In this document: positions 7,825 to 16,159 of the stretch, piece by piece
Layout: each line of letters begins with the position of its first letter
How positions within the stretch are numbered: the first letter of the stretch is position 1
Virus record (IMG/VR): IMGVR_UViG_3300000477_000015
Location: 1,092-23,645 of that record
Direction: 5' to 3' (one strand)
Length of the DNA: 22,554 bases
DNA from: a virus
Made by a program: the position numbers and the translations under genes
Notes under the pieces: model-generated
What the model was told of the DNA's origin: nothing
The model's database searches: none
The model's input: the letters and a program-made list of their open reading frames with translations, nothing else

Positions 7825-8099
7825 TATTTCTTCTTTTCATCCCCGGATTCAATCTTGGTAACTTCTTTGATAGGCTCAGTTTTAAGATCACCGTACCAGA
7901 CAACATTCGGTCCCTTTAACCACCTAGTACCGAAGACTACTGGAATTTCTCTGCCAGGGCTCACTGTAGGGAAATCGAAGTCACCTTTTCCTGCTGGTTT
8001 AGCATGTTCACGATCAGCTATTTGAGGAGCCTGAGAAGGAGGTCTAAGCATGTAGCTGATTACTAAACTAGCTACAAAAAATCCAATATTCCACCACAT
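7824..8099 (-). CDS. Small tail-tip protein with N-terminal hydrophobic helix (91 aa)
   Basis: Residues 3-17 (WNIGFFVASLVISYM) form a hydrophobic segment long enough for a membrane or buried helix. It is followed by a proline-rich linker and the motif SPGREIPVVFG ... GPNVVWYGDL, which is conserved in small phage proteins encoded between hub and tail-tip genes. The C-terminus is charged (ESGDEKKK). A GGAG site lies 7 bases before ATG 8099. A role in the tail tip or at the host membrane is possible, but this is inference. Its codons are more often G- or C-ending than those of the neighbouring tip genes. Confidence 0.75.
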   Translation of the reverse strand: MWWNIGFFVASLVISYMLRPPSQAPQIADREHAKPAGKGDFDFPTVSPGREIPVVFGTRWLKGPNVVWYGDLKTEPIKEVTKIESGDEKKK

Positions 8100-8109
8100 A
8101 CAAATTCTC

Positions 8110-9075
8110 CTATACTAAAGCATTTCCTAAATCAGAAAATGGATTAACTAATGGTATGTAAGGAAATCCTCCAAAATTTAGAAGATTATCAAATTTATCT
8201 CTACATGTTTCAAGAGAATGATTACATCCAGCATAAATATTAGTATCAGCACCAATTTCAATATCAGGAGATAATGGTTTATTTATTTTTAATAAATCTC
8301 CTTCATGTCCAATAATATGTCGATGTACAAATTGTCCAATCTGAATATAACCTCCTACATACCAACCATTGCTTTTATCTCCAGCTCCACTAACTGTAAC
8401 TAAAACACCATCAATATCTGTTATAGTTCCTGAATGTTTAAAATCTTCTTTGGATACATTACACCTTCCTGCTCCTTGACTATACAAAGAATGACGACAA
8501 ATATATTGAAATTTAGCTAATAATCCATATCGTTTTAAAGAAGTAAAAACTGATTCACAATTAAATTTAGCTTCATCACCAGTAAATGAAACAGTAACAA
8601 CTCTACCTTTCCATATGGCTATAAAATTACTGGACAAAAATTTAGCAGGAGTAAAATCATCAGCAGGAGAAGCTTCAGGTGAATAATCAGGGGAAAAATC
8701 AGGAGATAAATCAGCAGAACCAATTAATTTATGTCCTCGATAAACAGTTAAAGAAGTTACTGTTTCAGGAGTATTTAAAATAAATAAACTTGCTAAAGGA
8801 TTATTTCTAGCTACAGTTATTTCCAAATCTGATTTAGAAATATCATTTGTCTGATCAATATCATTTCTTGTTATAGGAATAGAAACATAAACATTCTCAT
8901 CAGCATAAAGATCATGATAACTATCAGTAACAGGAGAAGATTCTTCTCCATGTCCTGCCATATAAATATGTTTATCCGCAGAAGTAAATCTCCAACTAAA
9001 TCCTTGAGCTTGAAAATGATATAATTCAATAGGATTTCCTTGATTTACACTTTCTTCAATAGCCCAATAACTCAT
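8110..9075 (-). CDS. Tail hub protein, DUF2163/phage BR0599 family, probable Fe-S protein
   Basis: The C-terminal half carries the family signature CRHSLYSQGAGRC (Cys193, Cys205) and CNHSLETC followed by KFDNLLNFGGFPYIP and NPF (Cys284, Cys291). In lambda gpL and the GTA hub protein a comparable set of four cysteines binds an iron-sulfur cluster, so the same is expected here. The protein forms the hub below the distal tail ring and holds the tip protein. Residues about 122-139 are a low-complexity Ser-Pro-Asp stretch (SPDFSPDYSPEASP), probably an extension of a loop. The start codon overlaps the stop of the upstream gene (ATGA), with GGAGTAGAAG before it. The length of 321 residues is typical for the family. 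Confidence 0.88.
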   Translation of the reverse strand: MSYWAIEESVNQGNPIELYHFQAQGFSWRFTSADKHIYMAGHGEESSPVTDSYHDLYADENVYVSIPITRNDIDQTNDISKSDLEITVARNNPLASLFILNTPETVTSLTVYRGHKLIGSADLSPDFSPDYSPEASPADDFTPAKFLSSNFIAIWKGRVVTVSFTGDEAKFNCESVFTSLKRYGLLAKFQYICRHSLYSQGAGRCNVSKEDFKHSGTITDIDGVLVTVSGAGDKSNGWYVGGYIQIGQFVHRHIIGHEGDLLKINKPLSPDIEIGADTNIYAGCNHSLETCRDKFDNLLNFGGFPYIPLVNPFSDLGNALV

Positions 9076-10223
9076 TCTTCTACTCCAATAACAGGAAATG
9101 TTACACTTACTACATTTTCTTCTTCATGACTTAACTCAACTCTATCCGTATCTAAACGATACAAACCTAAAAAATAAATAGCTTTTATATCATCAGGATC
9201 ACCTAATCCACTATTTAATGTAATTGTTTCTTCACTATTACTAATTTCAGAACATCCAGTAATCTTTCTTATTTCAACAGAACCATCATATTTATAACAG
9301 ATAATATTCTGAAACATAGGATTATCTTGTAAATACCTATAATAAAAAATATTTTCAATAATTAAAGTTGTTCCGTATTCAATTACTTGAATATCATGTT
9401 CAAAATTTGGAATCCAAAATGAATTTAATCTCCCTGATATATTATGTAACCATCTTTTAAAATTCCATATTTTTTCTCTTCCGACTAAATCAAAATGAAC
9501 ATTCTGAATAGATTGACGATGCCAGTCCATTCTCGAAAACACTTCAATTGAACCTATTTGATAATCAATTTTATTTAAACTCTGTCTTATTTCTTTTGTT
9601 ATAGAATTTCCATCTATATCAAAAGGATCAGCAAGCACATCATAATCTTTATATTGAGTTTCTAATTCTAATGCTTCAATTCCTTTATTAAACTCAACTC
9701 TCCAAAATAAATTTATTTCTTTTACATGAGAATAAATATCAAAAGTATTTGTTTGTTCTAAATATGCTCTTTTGGCAGGCATGATAAAAGATAAAGAACT
9801 ATAAGAATATATTAATGGTGTTTTTAAAGTAATAGTATTATCACTCACATCTTGTATTTCAACGAATTCATTAAAAGTTTCATCTTCCCATAAAGATATA
9901 TATTGACTATTTTGAAAATCATAATGCTTGGTATCAACATTTAATGAAGTACTTCCAGAAATAAAACTAGAATCAATTCTTTGTGCTTCAGTCCATACTG
10001 GAATAATAAATCTATTTTCAAAATTACCAAAAAGCATAGATTTCAATTTTGCAAAATGAGAATTACTACTTACATGCACTACCCATTCAAACTTTTGTCT
10101 TGGAAACTTTCTGATTTTTAATCTTTGTTCATTACCAAGATGAGCTTCAAGAATATCAGTAACCCATTCATATGATTCTTCTGTAGGCATTGAAGGTCTA
10201 TATGGAAACAAATCATATTGCAT
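9072..10223 (-). CDS. Distal-tail-like minor tail protein (383 aa)
   Basis: The gene lies directly between the tape measure gene and the hub gene, the place of the distal tail protein (Dit / DUF2460-like) in GTA-like and D3112-like phages. The end (FLGLYRLDTDRVELSHEEE, then VSVTFPVIGVEE) resembles the C-terminus of minor tail proteins of that position. Residues about 85-150 (GSTSLNVDT, then EFVEIQDVSDNTITLKTPL) look like a small beta module of the kind also found inserted in the capsid protein. No signal peptide or membrane helix is seen. The gene overlaps both neighbours (1 base with the tape measure, 4 bases with the hub). The identity is inferred from order and partial similarity, not from a diagnostic motif. 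Confidence 0.7.
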   Translation of the reverse strand: MQYDLFPYRPSMPTEESYEWVTDILEAHLGNEQRLKIRKFPRQKFEWVVHVSSNSHFAKLKSMLFGNFENRFIIPVWTEAQRIDSSFISGSTSLNVDTKHYDFQNSQYISLWEDETFNEFVEIQDVSDNTITLKTPLIYSYSSLSFIMPAKRAYLEQTNTFDIYSHVKEINLFWRVEFNKGIEALELETQYKDYDVLADPFDIDGNSITKEIRQSLNKIDYQIGSIEVFSRMDWHRQSIQNVHFDLVGREKIWNFKRWLHNISGRLNSFWIPNFEHDIQVIEYGTTLIIENIFYYRYLQDNPMFQNIICYKYDGSVEIRKITGCSEISNSEETITLNSGLGDPDDIKAIYFLGLYRLDTDRVELSHEEENVVSVTFPVIGVEE

Positions 10224-13200
10224 TATTTTATTACCTGTTTAATATATGAAGAATTCCTTTTAATAAAATTCTTTATTACTTTTTCACCAGAACTAGAAGT
10301 AGCCCAATCATTAAACAAAGATGGATCAAGCACATTCACAATTCTTGTTCCTTTTTCTTGTGATTGTTTTTGATATTCCATTTTATCTAATTTTCTATTT
10401 ATATCTTCCAGCATTCTTTTTTCTTGAACTACATCAGTTTTAGAAACAACTCGTTCTCCTTTTTCCAATATAGCTGGTATCTCATTAGAAGATAATCCTT
10501 TATGAAATCTAGGAGCATTTGCAAATATATTAGGATCAACTACTCTTGAAACTCCATCTTTTCCTACAATTCCTCCACTATGTAATGTAGCTGTAGTAAC
10601 TCCTCCTAATGTATTTGGTATTGAAGAAGTAGAGCTTCCAAATAACCCCATAGCTCCTTGCAAAGCATTAAACATTAATTGCTGTGCAATCATCTGAGAA
10701 ATATTTCTAAAGAAATCATACGCAAAACTTCTGAATGCTTCTTTTGCTGTCTCTGCACCTATAGCAAAATCAACAAAAGCATCAGCAAATCCACTCCCAA
10801 AATTAGTGTACATTTCTTCACCTAATCTAGCAGTGAATTCTCCCCATCCTTCAATATCTCTTTGTGCTCTCTCAGAGCCAAGCCTTAATCTTTCCCAAAA
10901 GTTTCCTTCAGCAATAATTTGTGCTTCTCGCTTTTCTTTTTCAAGATCCTCAATCCTATTTAAAAATCGTTGATGTGATAATTCCTTCTCAAGTAATAAC
11001 TGTTCATATTCATGATGATCTTTTCCATATACTTCTTTATATTCTCTTAAACGATCATCATAAAGTTCCATCAATCTAGAATTTAATTCTCTTTCAGCTT
11101 GTACTTTTATTTGTACTTGCTCATACGCAAGTTTTTCTTCATAACCAAAAGTACCAATAACTCCAGGACGTTGACTTTCCAATAAAGCTTCTGCCCCTCT
11201 ATCAATTCCAATTGTAGCAAGTTCTTTTCTTTGTTCAGCTATCGTTTTTTCTCTTTCAAAAAGCATGTCAGCTTTTTGAATTTCAGCATCCAAACGATCA
11301 AGACCTGACTCTTTTAAATCAAGATTTAATTCATTTAACTCTTCACGAAGTCGTTTAAGTTCTCCTTCATTTGCTTTTACATCATCAATTTTACTAATAG
11401 CTTTTTCTCTTTTTTCAATTTCTCTTTCAATGCGTTCAATAGCCAAATCAGCATTAGCAATAACAGAATCATATTCTTCCATTCTTCCACGAATAACATC
11501 CTCACGAAAAGCAAGTTCTCTTGCTCTCATTTCACGATCAAGAATCTGAATTCTTTTATCAGTTTCATTAACAATATCCTGAGTAATTCGTTCTTCAACT
11601 GCTTTTCTTCTATCTCTCATTTCCTGTTGATGATCTAAAACATTAATCCAATTCTCAATAGTTTCATCTTCCTCAAACATGGCTCTAGCTTCATCAAGAC
11701 GCATTTTTGCGTATTTCTTTTCAATTCTCAAAGCTTCCATAGAACCAGATTCAACCTGAAGCATTTCCTCTTTTTGTCTTGCTTCTAAAGCAGTTAATCT
11801 ATCATCCCAATGCTTCTCAAATATATCTAGTTCAAGATCAAACAAATTTCTTCGTGCTTGAAGATAAGCTATTTCCGCTTGTCTATCTTCTGGTCTCTGT
11901 TCATATACCATTCTTCTAGCATTGAGTATAGCTTGAGCGTATTCCTTACGAATCCTAAGCTCTTCCATTGAGTTATTACGAACATCAACTAATCTTTTCT
12001 GTTCAGCTAAATTGATTCGCTCAATCATTTCATCATAAACACCTACTTCATGTCTGCGACTTTCAAGCTGAACTTCTTGCCGTTCAATTCTGCGCTCTTC
12101 TAACTCATCCTGGAGTTCTTTTATTCTTTCCTGTTGATCACCTTGTTCTTTAAGTGTATTAATCAATTCTCTTCTTTCAGAAATTTCTTCATCAAGATTT
12201 CTCAAACGAGCTTGAATCTCCATTCCTTCTGCATCATAAACTGCTCTTTGACCCTCAATCACACTACGTTCAATATCAAGTAGTTCTCTTCTTAAAGCAC
12301 GCTCACGTCCATCAATCCTGCGTTCAAATTCATTAATAAGATCATCAGTTAATTTTTTCTCAACAGCAAGAACTCTATCAGCATGATTCTTTATAGCATT
12401 ATAAAGATTCATTAAATTTTCATGAGTAGAATCAGCCATATAACGATCTTCAGCTAAATCCAACAATCTTCTTGACTTTTCACGTTCAATTTCCAATTCT
12501 TTATTAGAACCTTCTTCCACAGCAAGGAGTTGTTCCATAGCTTCTCGTTCAATTAATTCACGACGGTCACTCCAATATTTTTCTTCAAGTGCATTTCTCT
12601 TTGCATTTAAATTTTCCTGAGCATCAAGAAATTGTTTATAATTTTCATCAGTACCATGTCTTCTGTACTCTTGTTCAGCTAAACGAAGTCTATCCTGAGC
12701 AAATTTAAGCTCAACCTGTAGTGCTTCTCTGGTATTATCACGAAGATGTAAAAGTTGCTCATCTCTTCTTAATTCCATTTTTGAAATATATTCATCATAA
12801 AGAGATGCTTCTTCCATTATTGTATTATATCTATCTTGTAACCATTCCTTTTCTTTTTCTCTTATTAACTTATTAACATCTTCAATTGTCTCAATATGAG
12901 GACCAAAAACTTCCTGTAATTTACGTTTTACTTCTTGAGGAGATTCTCCTTGCATAGTTTCAATATCAGCAAACTCAACTCCACCAAAAATACCTTCAAC
13001 AAACTCTCTCATGTCATTTCCAACTTCTCTAAGCTCATCTCTCTGAGCATACAGTTCGGCTCTTTGTCCTACTGTTAAGTCATTGAAAGATTCCAAAATT
13101 GAAGGACTTATATCTTTCAAAGTTCTTGCAAAAACTTCATAAGAACTGATAGTTTCATCAATAGCAGCTCCCATTCCTTTTATTCGTCTTGTAATTCTGT

Positions 13201-16159
13201 CTTTTAATTCTTCTCCAACTCGCATTTCTTCATTTACATATTCAAGAACTTCCGCTAATTCTTTATTTCCTTCAAATAATTCAAAAATCATTCTATTAAG
13301 AGTATCCATTTCTCTTTCAAGTATTCTGGAAGCTCCTTCAATACGCTGCATAGCATCAGTTGCATCTTCAAAACTATTTATCACTTCATCAGGAAAAAGA
13401 TAATCCAAATCAAGTTGACGTAAACGATATTGTAATCCCTCAAAAGAGGATTCTCCTTCTTTTACCCATTTTACTAACTGTAATAATTCATTTTGAACAT
13501 TTTGTAATTCAGCTTCAGCAGGAGCACCCCAATTAACGGACATATCACTAATAAATTTCTGAAGAATGGGACCAGCATCTCTATCTATGGATTCAGATAA
13601 TTTTTCAACTTGTTCTCTTGTATGAGCAGCAGCTTCTTCCATTGTCCAATCTTCAACCTCACCTCTACTACGCATATAACTTGCTAAATTATGCACTAAA
13701 TCTCTGACTTCATCTTCCAACTCCTCAGAACCAGGTAGAAATCTATCCATAGCTCCTTCAGCCCATCTTTCAAGAGGGGCATAACCAAACTCATATCCTC
13801 CCATTCTAAGAGTCATCATACTATCGCCAAATTCGCTAATAGAATTTCCTAAAAATCCCATCACTCTACTTAATGTCGAGGCTTCTTCAGTTGATTCTCT
13901 TAAAACATCAGGAATTTCTACTCCAAACCAATGATTTAACCTTTCTGACTGCTTAATAACATAATCCATTTGTTGTGTGGCAGCAGAAAATTGTTCTTCA
14001 AGCTGGTCTATTGTGACAGTCTTTATTGCATCTTGTAGAGCACGAAATCCTTCTGCTCCTTTTTTAGGAACAACATCTAAACTATACCCAAGTTCATCTT
14101 CAAGTAATTGAGAAAGGTTTTGTCCTTCAACTTCAATTTCTCTAAAGCGTTGTATAGTTTCATCCCATTCAGCACTTCCAAAAGCATTCGTTAAAGCATC
14201 TCCCCATGATTGAATTCCATCCGCAGATGCTTGGAAAGCATTAGCAGTTCTACTCGCTTCTCTCGCTAAATTTCCAAATTTATTCGCAGCTTGTTCTATT
14301 TTATGTAATGCGTAAACAATTCCTACAATAACCAATGTGGTTACACTGACAAATCGAAGTAAAGCTGCTTTTAATGCTGTAATTCCAGCTTTTGCCGCAG
14401 CAATAGGAGTTGTTGCTCCTGCAAAAACAGCAGTTAATTGAACGGTTGCAACTGTAGCTGCTTTTGAAGCAAGTGCCACAGAACCTAATTTTGTTATTAA
14501 ATGTCCAATTAAAGAAATTACACCAGTTAAAGCCGCTACCTTTACAAATGCCCCAACTAAATGTCCATATTCCTGAAATGCACGTTCAATTGCCGTTGAT
14601 AACTGTGCTAAAGTATCAACTAATCCTTGAAAAAATTCTCCCATTCCTGATTCGCCAATAGCAATAGCAGCAAGACGCACTCTATCCTGTAAATTCTTAA
14701 ATGAAAGTGATAAGCCTTCAATCTGTGTCTCTGCCATTCGTGAAGCAGCGCCATATTCTCTTGTTTGAGTTATAGCTTGAGATAAAGCATTTGTTCCATC
14801 AGCAACAGAAGCAATTAATACAGAAGCTACCTGTGCTGCTCTTAATCCAAAATAATCTGCTGCTCTTGCTACATTAACACTTTCAGTACGAGTATCCCAA
14901 AGCAAAGGAATCAAATTTTCAAGGGCACGTTCCCACCCTACAAATTCAGGATTAACATCTCTGACAGACATTCCTATTGATTGTAAATCTTCAGCTAAAC
15001 CTCCAGCCGCACTTTGCATCCTGAGCATCATACGTCTAAGTCCAGTTCCCATTGTGCTTGCACGAATACCATGATCAGCAAGTACCATGAGAGAACCAGA
15101 AACTTCATTTATAGACAATCCTGCCTGATAACCAGCAGCACCAACATAGTTGAATGCTGTAATAAGTTTATCTACCGCAAGTTTTGATTCATTGATTGCA
15201 TTGGCAAAAATATCCGCAATTCTTCCACTTAAAACAGCTTCCACTTTAAACGCACGAATGGATGTAGTCATTAAATCAGATACACGAGCAAAATCCGTCA
15301 TTGTGCCAGTCGCAAGACGAGCAACAGCCTCAACAGTAGCAATGGACTCCTGCATATCCAAACCAGCTTGTCCTAGGACACGCATACCTTCTGCTACTTC
15401 TCCAGCAGAAAATTTTGTTACTCTGGAGACATCCTTTATAACATCTCCAAGTATTTGTGCTTCTGATCGTGTGATATTAAGGATAGCTTCTAAATTACGG
15501 AGAGCTTGATCAAATTCAGAAATGGTTTGAGCAGTCGTTCTTATAGCATTTTTTAATCCTTGAATAACCATTGCAGCAAGAACAAAAGCTGCAAATTGTC
15601 TTATTCTAGCATTAATTCTTTCATAAATAGAATTAAGTCCTTGTAGAACTCTTTCCTTTAACGAAAGTTGCTCTGTGTGTCTTCTTGTAGCTTCTGCTGC
15701 TTGTGTTGAAACCTGAGTCCATTGTTCTCCTTGCTGTATTTGTCTCGATACATCAGCTCCTGCCATTCCTCCAGCAGGAGCTTGAAACGGAGCTAATCTA
15801 GGATCAGTACGTTGTTGTGTCCCAACTACTTGTGCTCCTGCCATTCCTGAAGCAGGAGCACGCATAGGAGATAAAGCAGTGCGATTTGTACGTTCTAAGG
15901 CTTGATTATATTCACGAACCTGACGAACTAAGTTTTGAAGAGATTGACGAGTGGATTCAATATTTTGTCGTATTTTAGCTTGGGACCTTTGTAATTCCAT
16001 CCCAAAACGCTGTACTCCTCTTCCAGGAGTCGTAACCTCTAATCTATGTGATTCCTCACGAAGCAAACGCATTTGGTTTCTAAGAGTTGCTATTCCTCTT
16101 AGAAACTCATTACTAACACTTCCAGCAAGATTTATAAATATTCCACCACGACTAGCCAT
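10223..16159 (-). CDS. Tail tape measure protein (1978 aa)
   Basis: The protein fixes tail length and fills the tail tube. An N-terminal coiled coil is followed by a TP901/PhageMin_Tail-type domain at residues about 215-420 (FDQALRNLEAI, TKFSAGEVAEGMRVLGQAG, GLSINEVSGSLMVLADHGI, GLRRMM). A strongly hydrophobic stretch follows at about 525-615 (TTLVIVGIVYAL), as in other tape measures. Residues 1121-1630 are a very charged coiled coil made of two units offset by 254 residues (YDEYISK at 1121, YDEMIER at 1375). The C-terminus resembles the lambda tape-measure C-terminal domain (FGSGFADAFVDF; HSGG at 1860-1863; EIPAILEKGERVVSK). Expected tail length is near 300 nm at about 0.15 nm per residue. 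The start has GTAGGAG 7-8 bases upstream and follows the stop of the GT frame directly. Confidence 0.95.
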   Translation of the reverse strand: MASRGGIFINLAGSVSNEFLRGIATLRNQMRLLREESHRLEVTTPGRGVQRFGMELQRSQAKIRQNIESTRQSLQNLVRQVREYNQALERTNRTALSPMRAPASGMAGAQVVGTQQRTDPRLAPFQAPAGGMAGADVSRQIQQGEQWTQVSTQAAEATRRHTEQLSLKERVLQGLNSIYERINARIRQFAAFVLAAMVIQGLKNAIRTTAQTISEFDQALRNLEAILNITRSEAQILGDVIKDVSRVTKFSAGEVAEGMRVLGQAGLDMQESIATVEAVARLATGTMTDFARVSDLMTTSIRAFKVEAVLSGRIADIFANAINESKLAVDKLITAFNYVGAAGYQAGLSINEVSGSLMVLADHGIRASTMGTGLRRMMLRMQSAAGGLAEDLQSIGMSVRDVNPEFVGWERALENLIPLLWDTRTESVNVARAADYFGLRAAQVASVLIASVADGTNALSQAITQTREYGAASRMAETQIEGLSLSFKNLQDRVRLAAIAIGESGMGEFFQGLVDTLAQLSTAIERAFQEYGHLVGAFVKVAALTGVISLIGHLITKLGSVALASKAATVATVQLTAVFAGATTPIAAAKAGITALKAALLRFVSVTTLVIVGIVYALHKIEQAANKFGNLAREASRTANAFQASADGIQSWGDALTNAFGSAEWDETIQRFREIEVEGQNLSQLLEDELGYSLDVVPKKGAEGFRALQDAIKTVTIDQLEEQFSAATQQMDYVIKQSERLNHWFGVEIPDVLRESTEEASTLSRVMGFLGNSISEFGDSMMTLRMGGYEFGYAPLERWAEGAMDRFLPGSEELEDEVRDLVHNLASYMRSRGEVEDWTMEEAAAHTREQVEKLSESIDRDAGPILQKFISDMSVNWGAPAEAELQNVQNELLQLVKWVKEGESSFEGLQYRLRQLDLDYLFPDEVINSFEDATDAMQRIEGASRILEREMDTLNRMIFELFEGNKELAEVLEYVNEEMRVGEELKDRITRRIKGMGAAIDETISSYEVFARTLKDISPSILESFNDLTVGQRAELYAQRDELREVGNDMREFVEGIFGGVEFADIETMQGESPQEVKRKLQEVFGPHIETIEDVNKLIREKEKEWLQDRYNTIMEEASLYDEYISKMELRRDEQLLHLRDNTREALQVELKFAQDRLRLAEQEYRRHGTDENYKQFLDAQENLNAKRNALEEKYWSDRRELIEREAMEQLLAVEEGSNKELEIEREKSRRLLDLAEDRYMADSTHENLMNLYNAIKNHADRVLAVEKKLTDDLINEFERRIDGRERALRRELLDIERSVIEGQRAVYDAEGMEIQARLRNLDEEISERRELINTLKEQGDQQERIKELQDELEERRIERQEVQLESRRHEVGVYDEMIERINLAEQKRLVDVRNNSMEELRIRKEYAQAILNARRMVYEQRPEDRQAEIAYLQARRNLFDLELDIFEKHWDDRLTALEARQKEEMLQVESGSMEALRIEKKYAKMRLDEARAMFEEDETIENWINVLDHQQEMRDRRKAVEERITQDIVNETDKRIQILDREMRARELAFREDVIRGRMEEYDSVIANADLAIERIEREIEKREKAISKIDDVKANEGELKRLREELNELNLDLKESGLDRLDAEIQKADMLFEREKTIAEQRKELATIGIDRGAEALLESQRPGVIGTFGYEEKLAYEQVQIKVQAERELNSRLMELYDDRLREYKEVYGKDHHEYEQLLLEKELSHQRFLNRIEDLEKEKREAQIIAEGNFWERLRLGSERAQRDIEGWGEFTARLGEEMYTNFGSGFADAFVDFAIGAETAKEAFRSFAYDFFRNISQMIAQQLMFNALQGAMGLFGSSTSSIPNTLGGVTTATLHSGGIVGKDGVSRVVDPNIFANAPRFHKGLSSNEIPAILEKGERVVSKTDVVQEKRMLEDINRKLDKMEYQKQSQEKGTRIVNVLDPSLFNDWATSSSGEKVIKNFIKRNSSYIKQVIK
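12037..12799 (-). repeat. First of two 254-residue repeat units in the tape measure coiled coil
   Basis: The unit from Tyr1121 to about residue 1374 aligns with the next unit starting at Tyr1375 (12037, running down to about 11275). Matching pairs include YDEYISK/YDEMIER, RDNTREALQVE/RNNSMEELRIR, EEKYWSDR/FEKHWDDR, EEGSNKELEIE/ESGSMEALRIE and DGRERALRRELLDIE/DREMRARELAFRE. Each unit contains two subrepeats of about 75 residues, so four copies are visible, and a weaker fifth may lie after residue 1660. The copies differ at most positions, so the duplication is old. Confidence 0.75.
15756..15859. repeat. Two palindromic repeats 78 bp apart in the tape measure gene
   Basis: GCTCCTGC and GCAGGAGC form perfect 8-base arms around a 10-base loop at 15756-15781, and the same arms and a similar loop recur at 15834-15859. 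The distance is 78 bases, so both copies keep the frame and encode APAGGMAGA and APASGMAGA in the linker after the N-terminal coiled coil. Confidence 0.7.
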
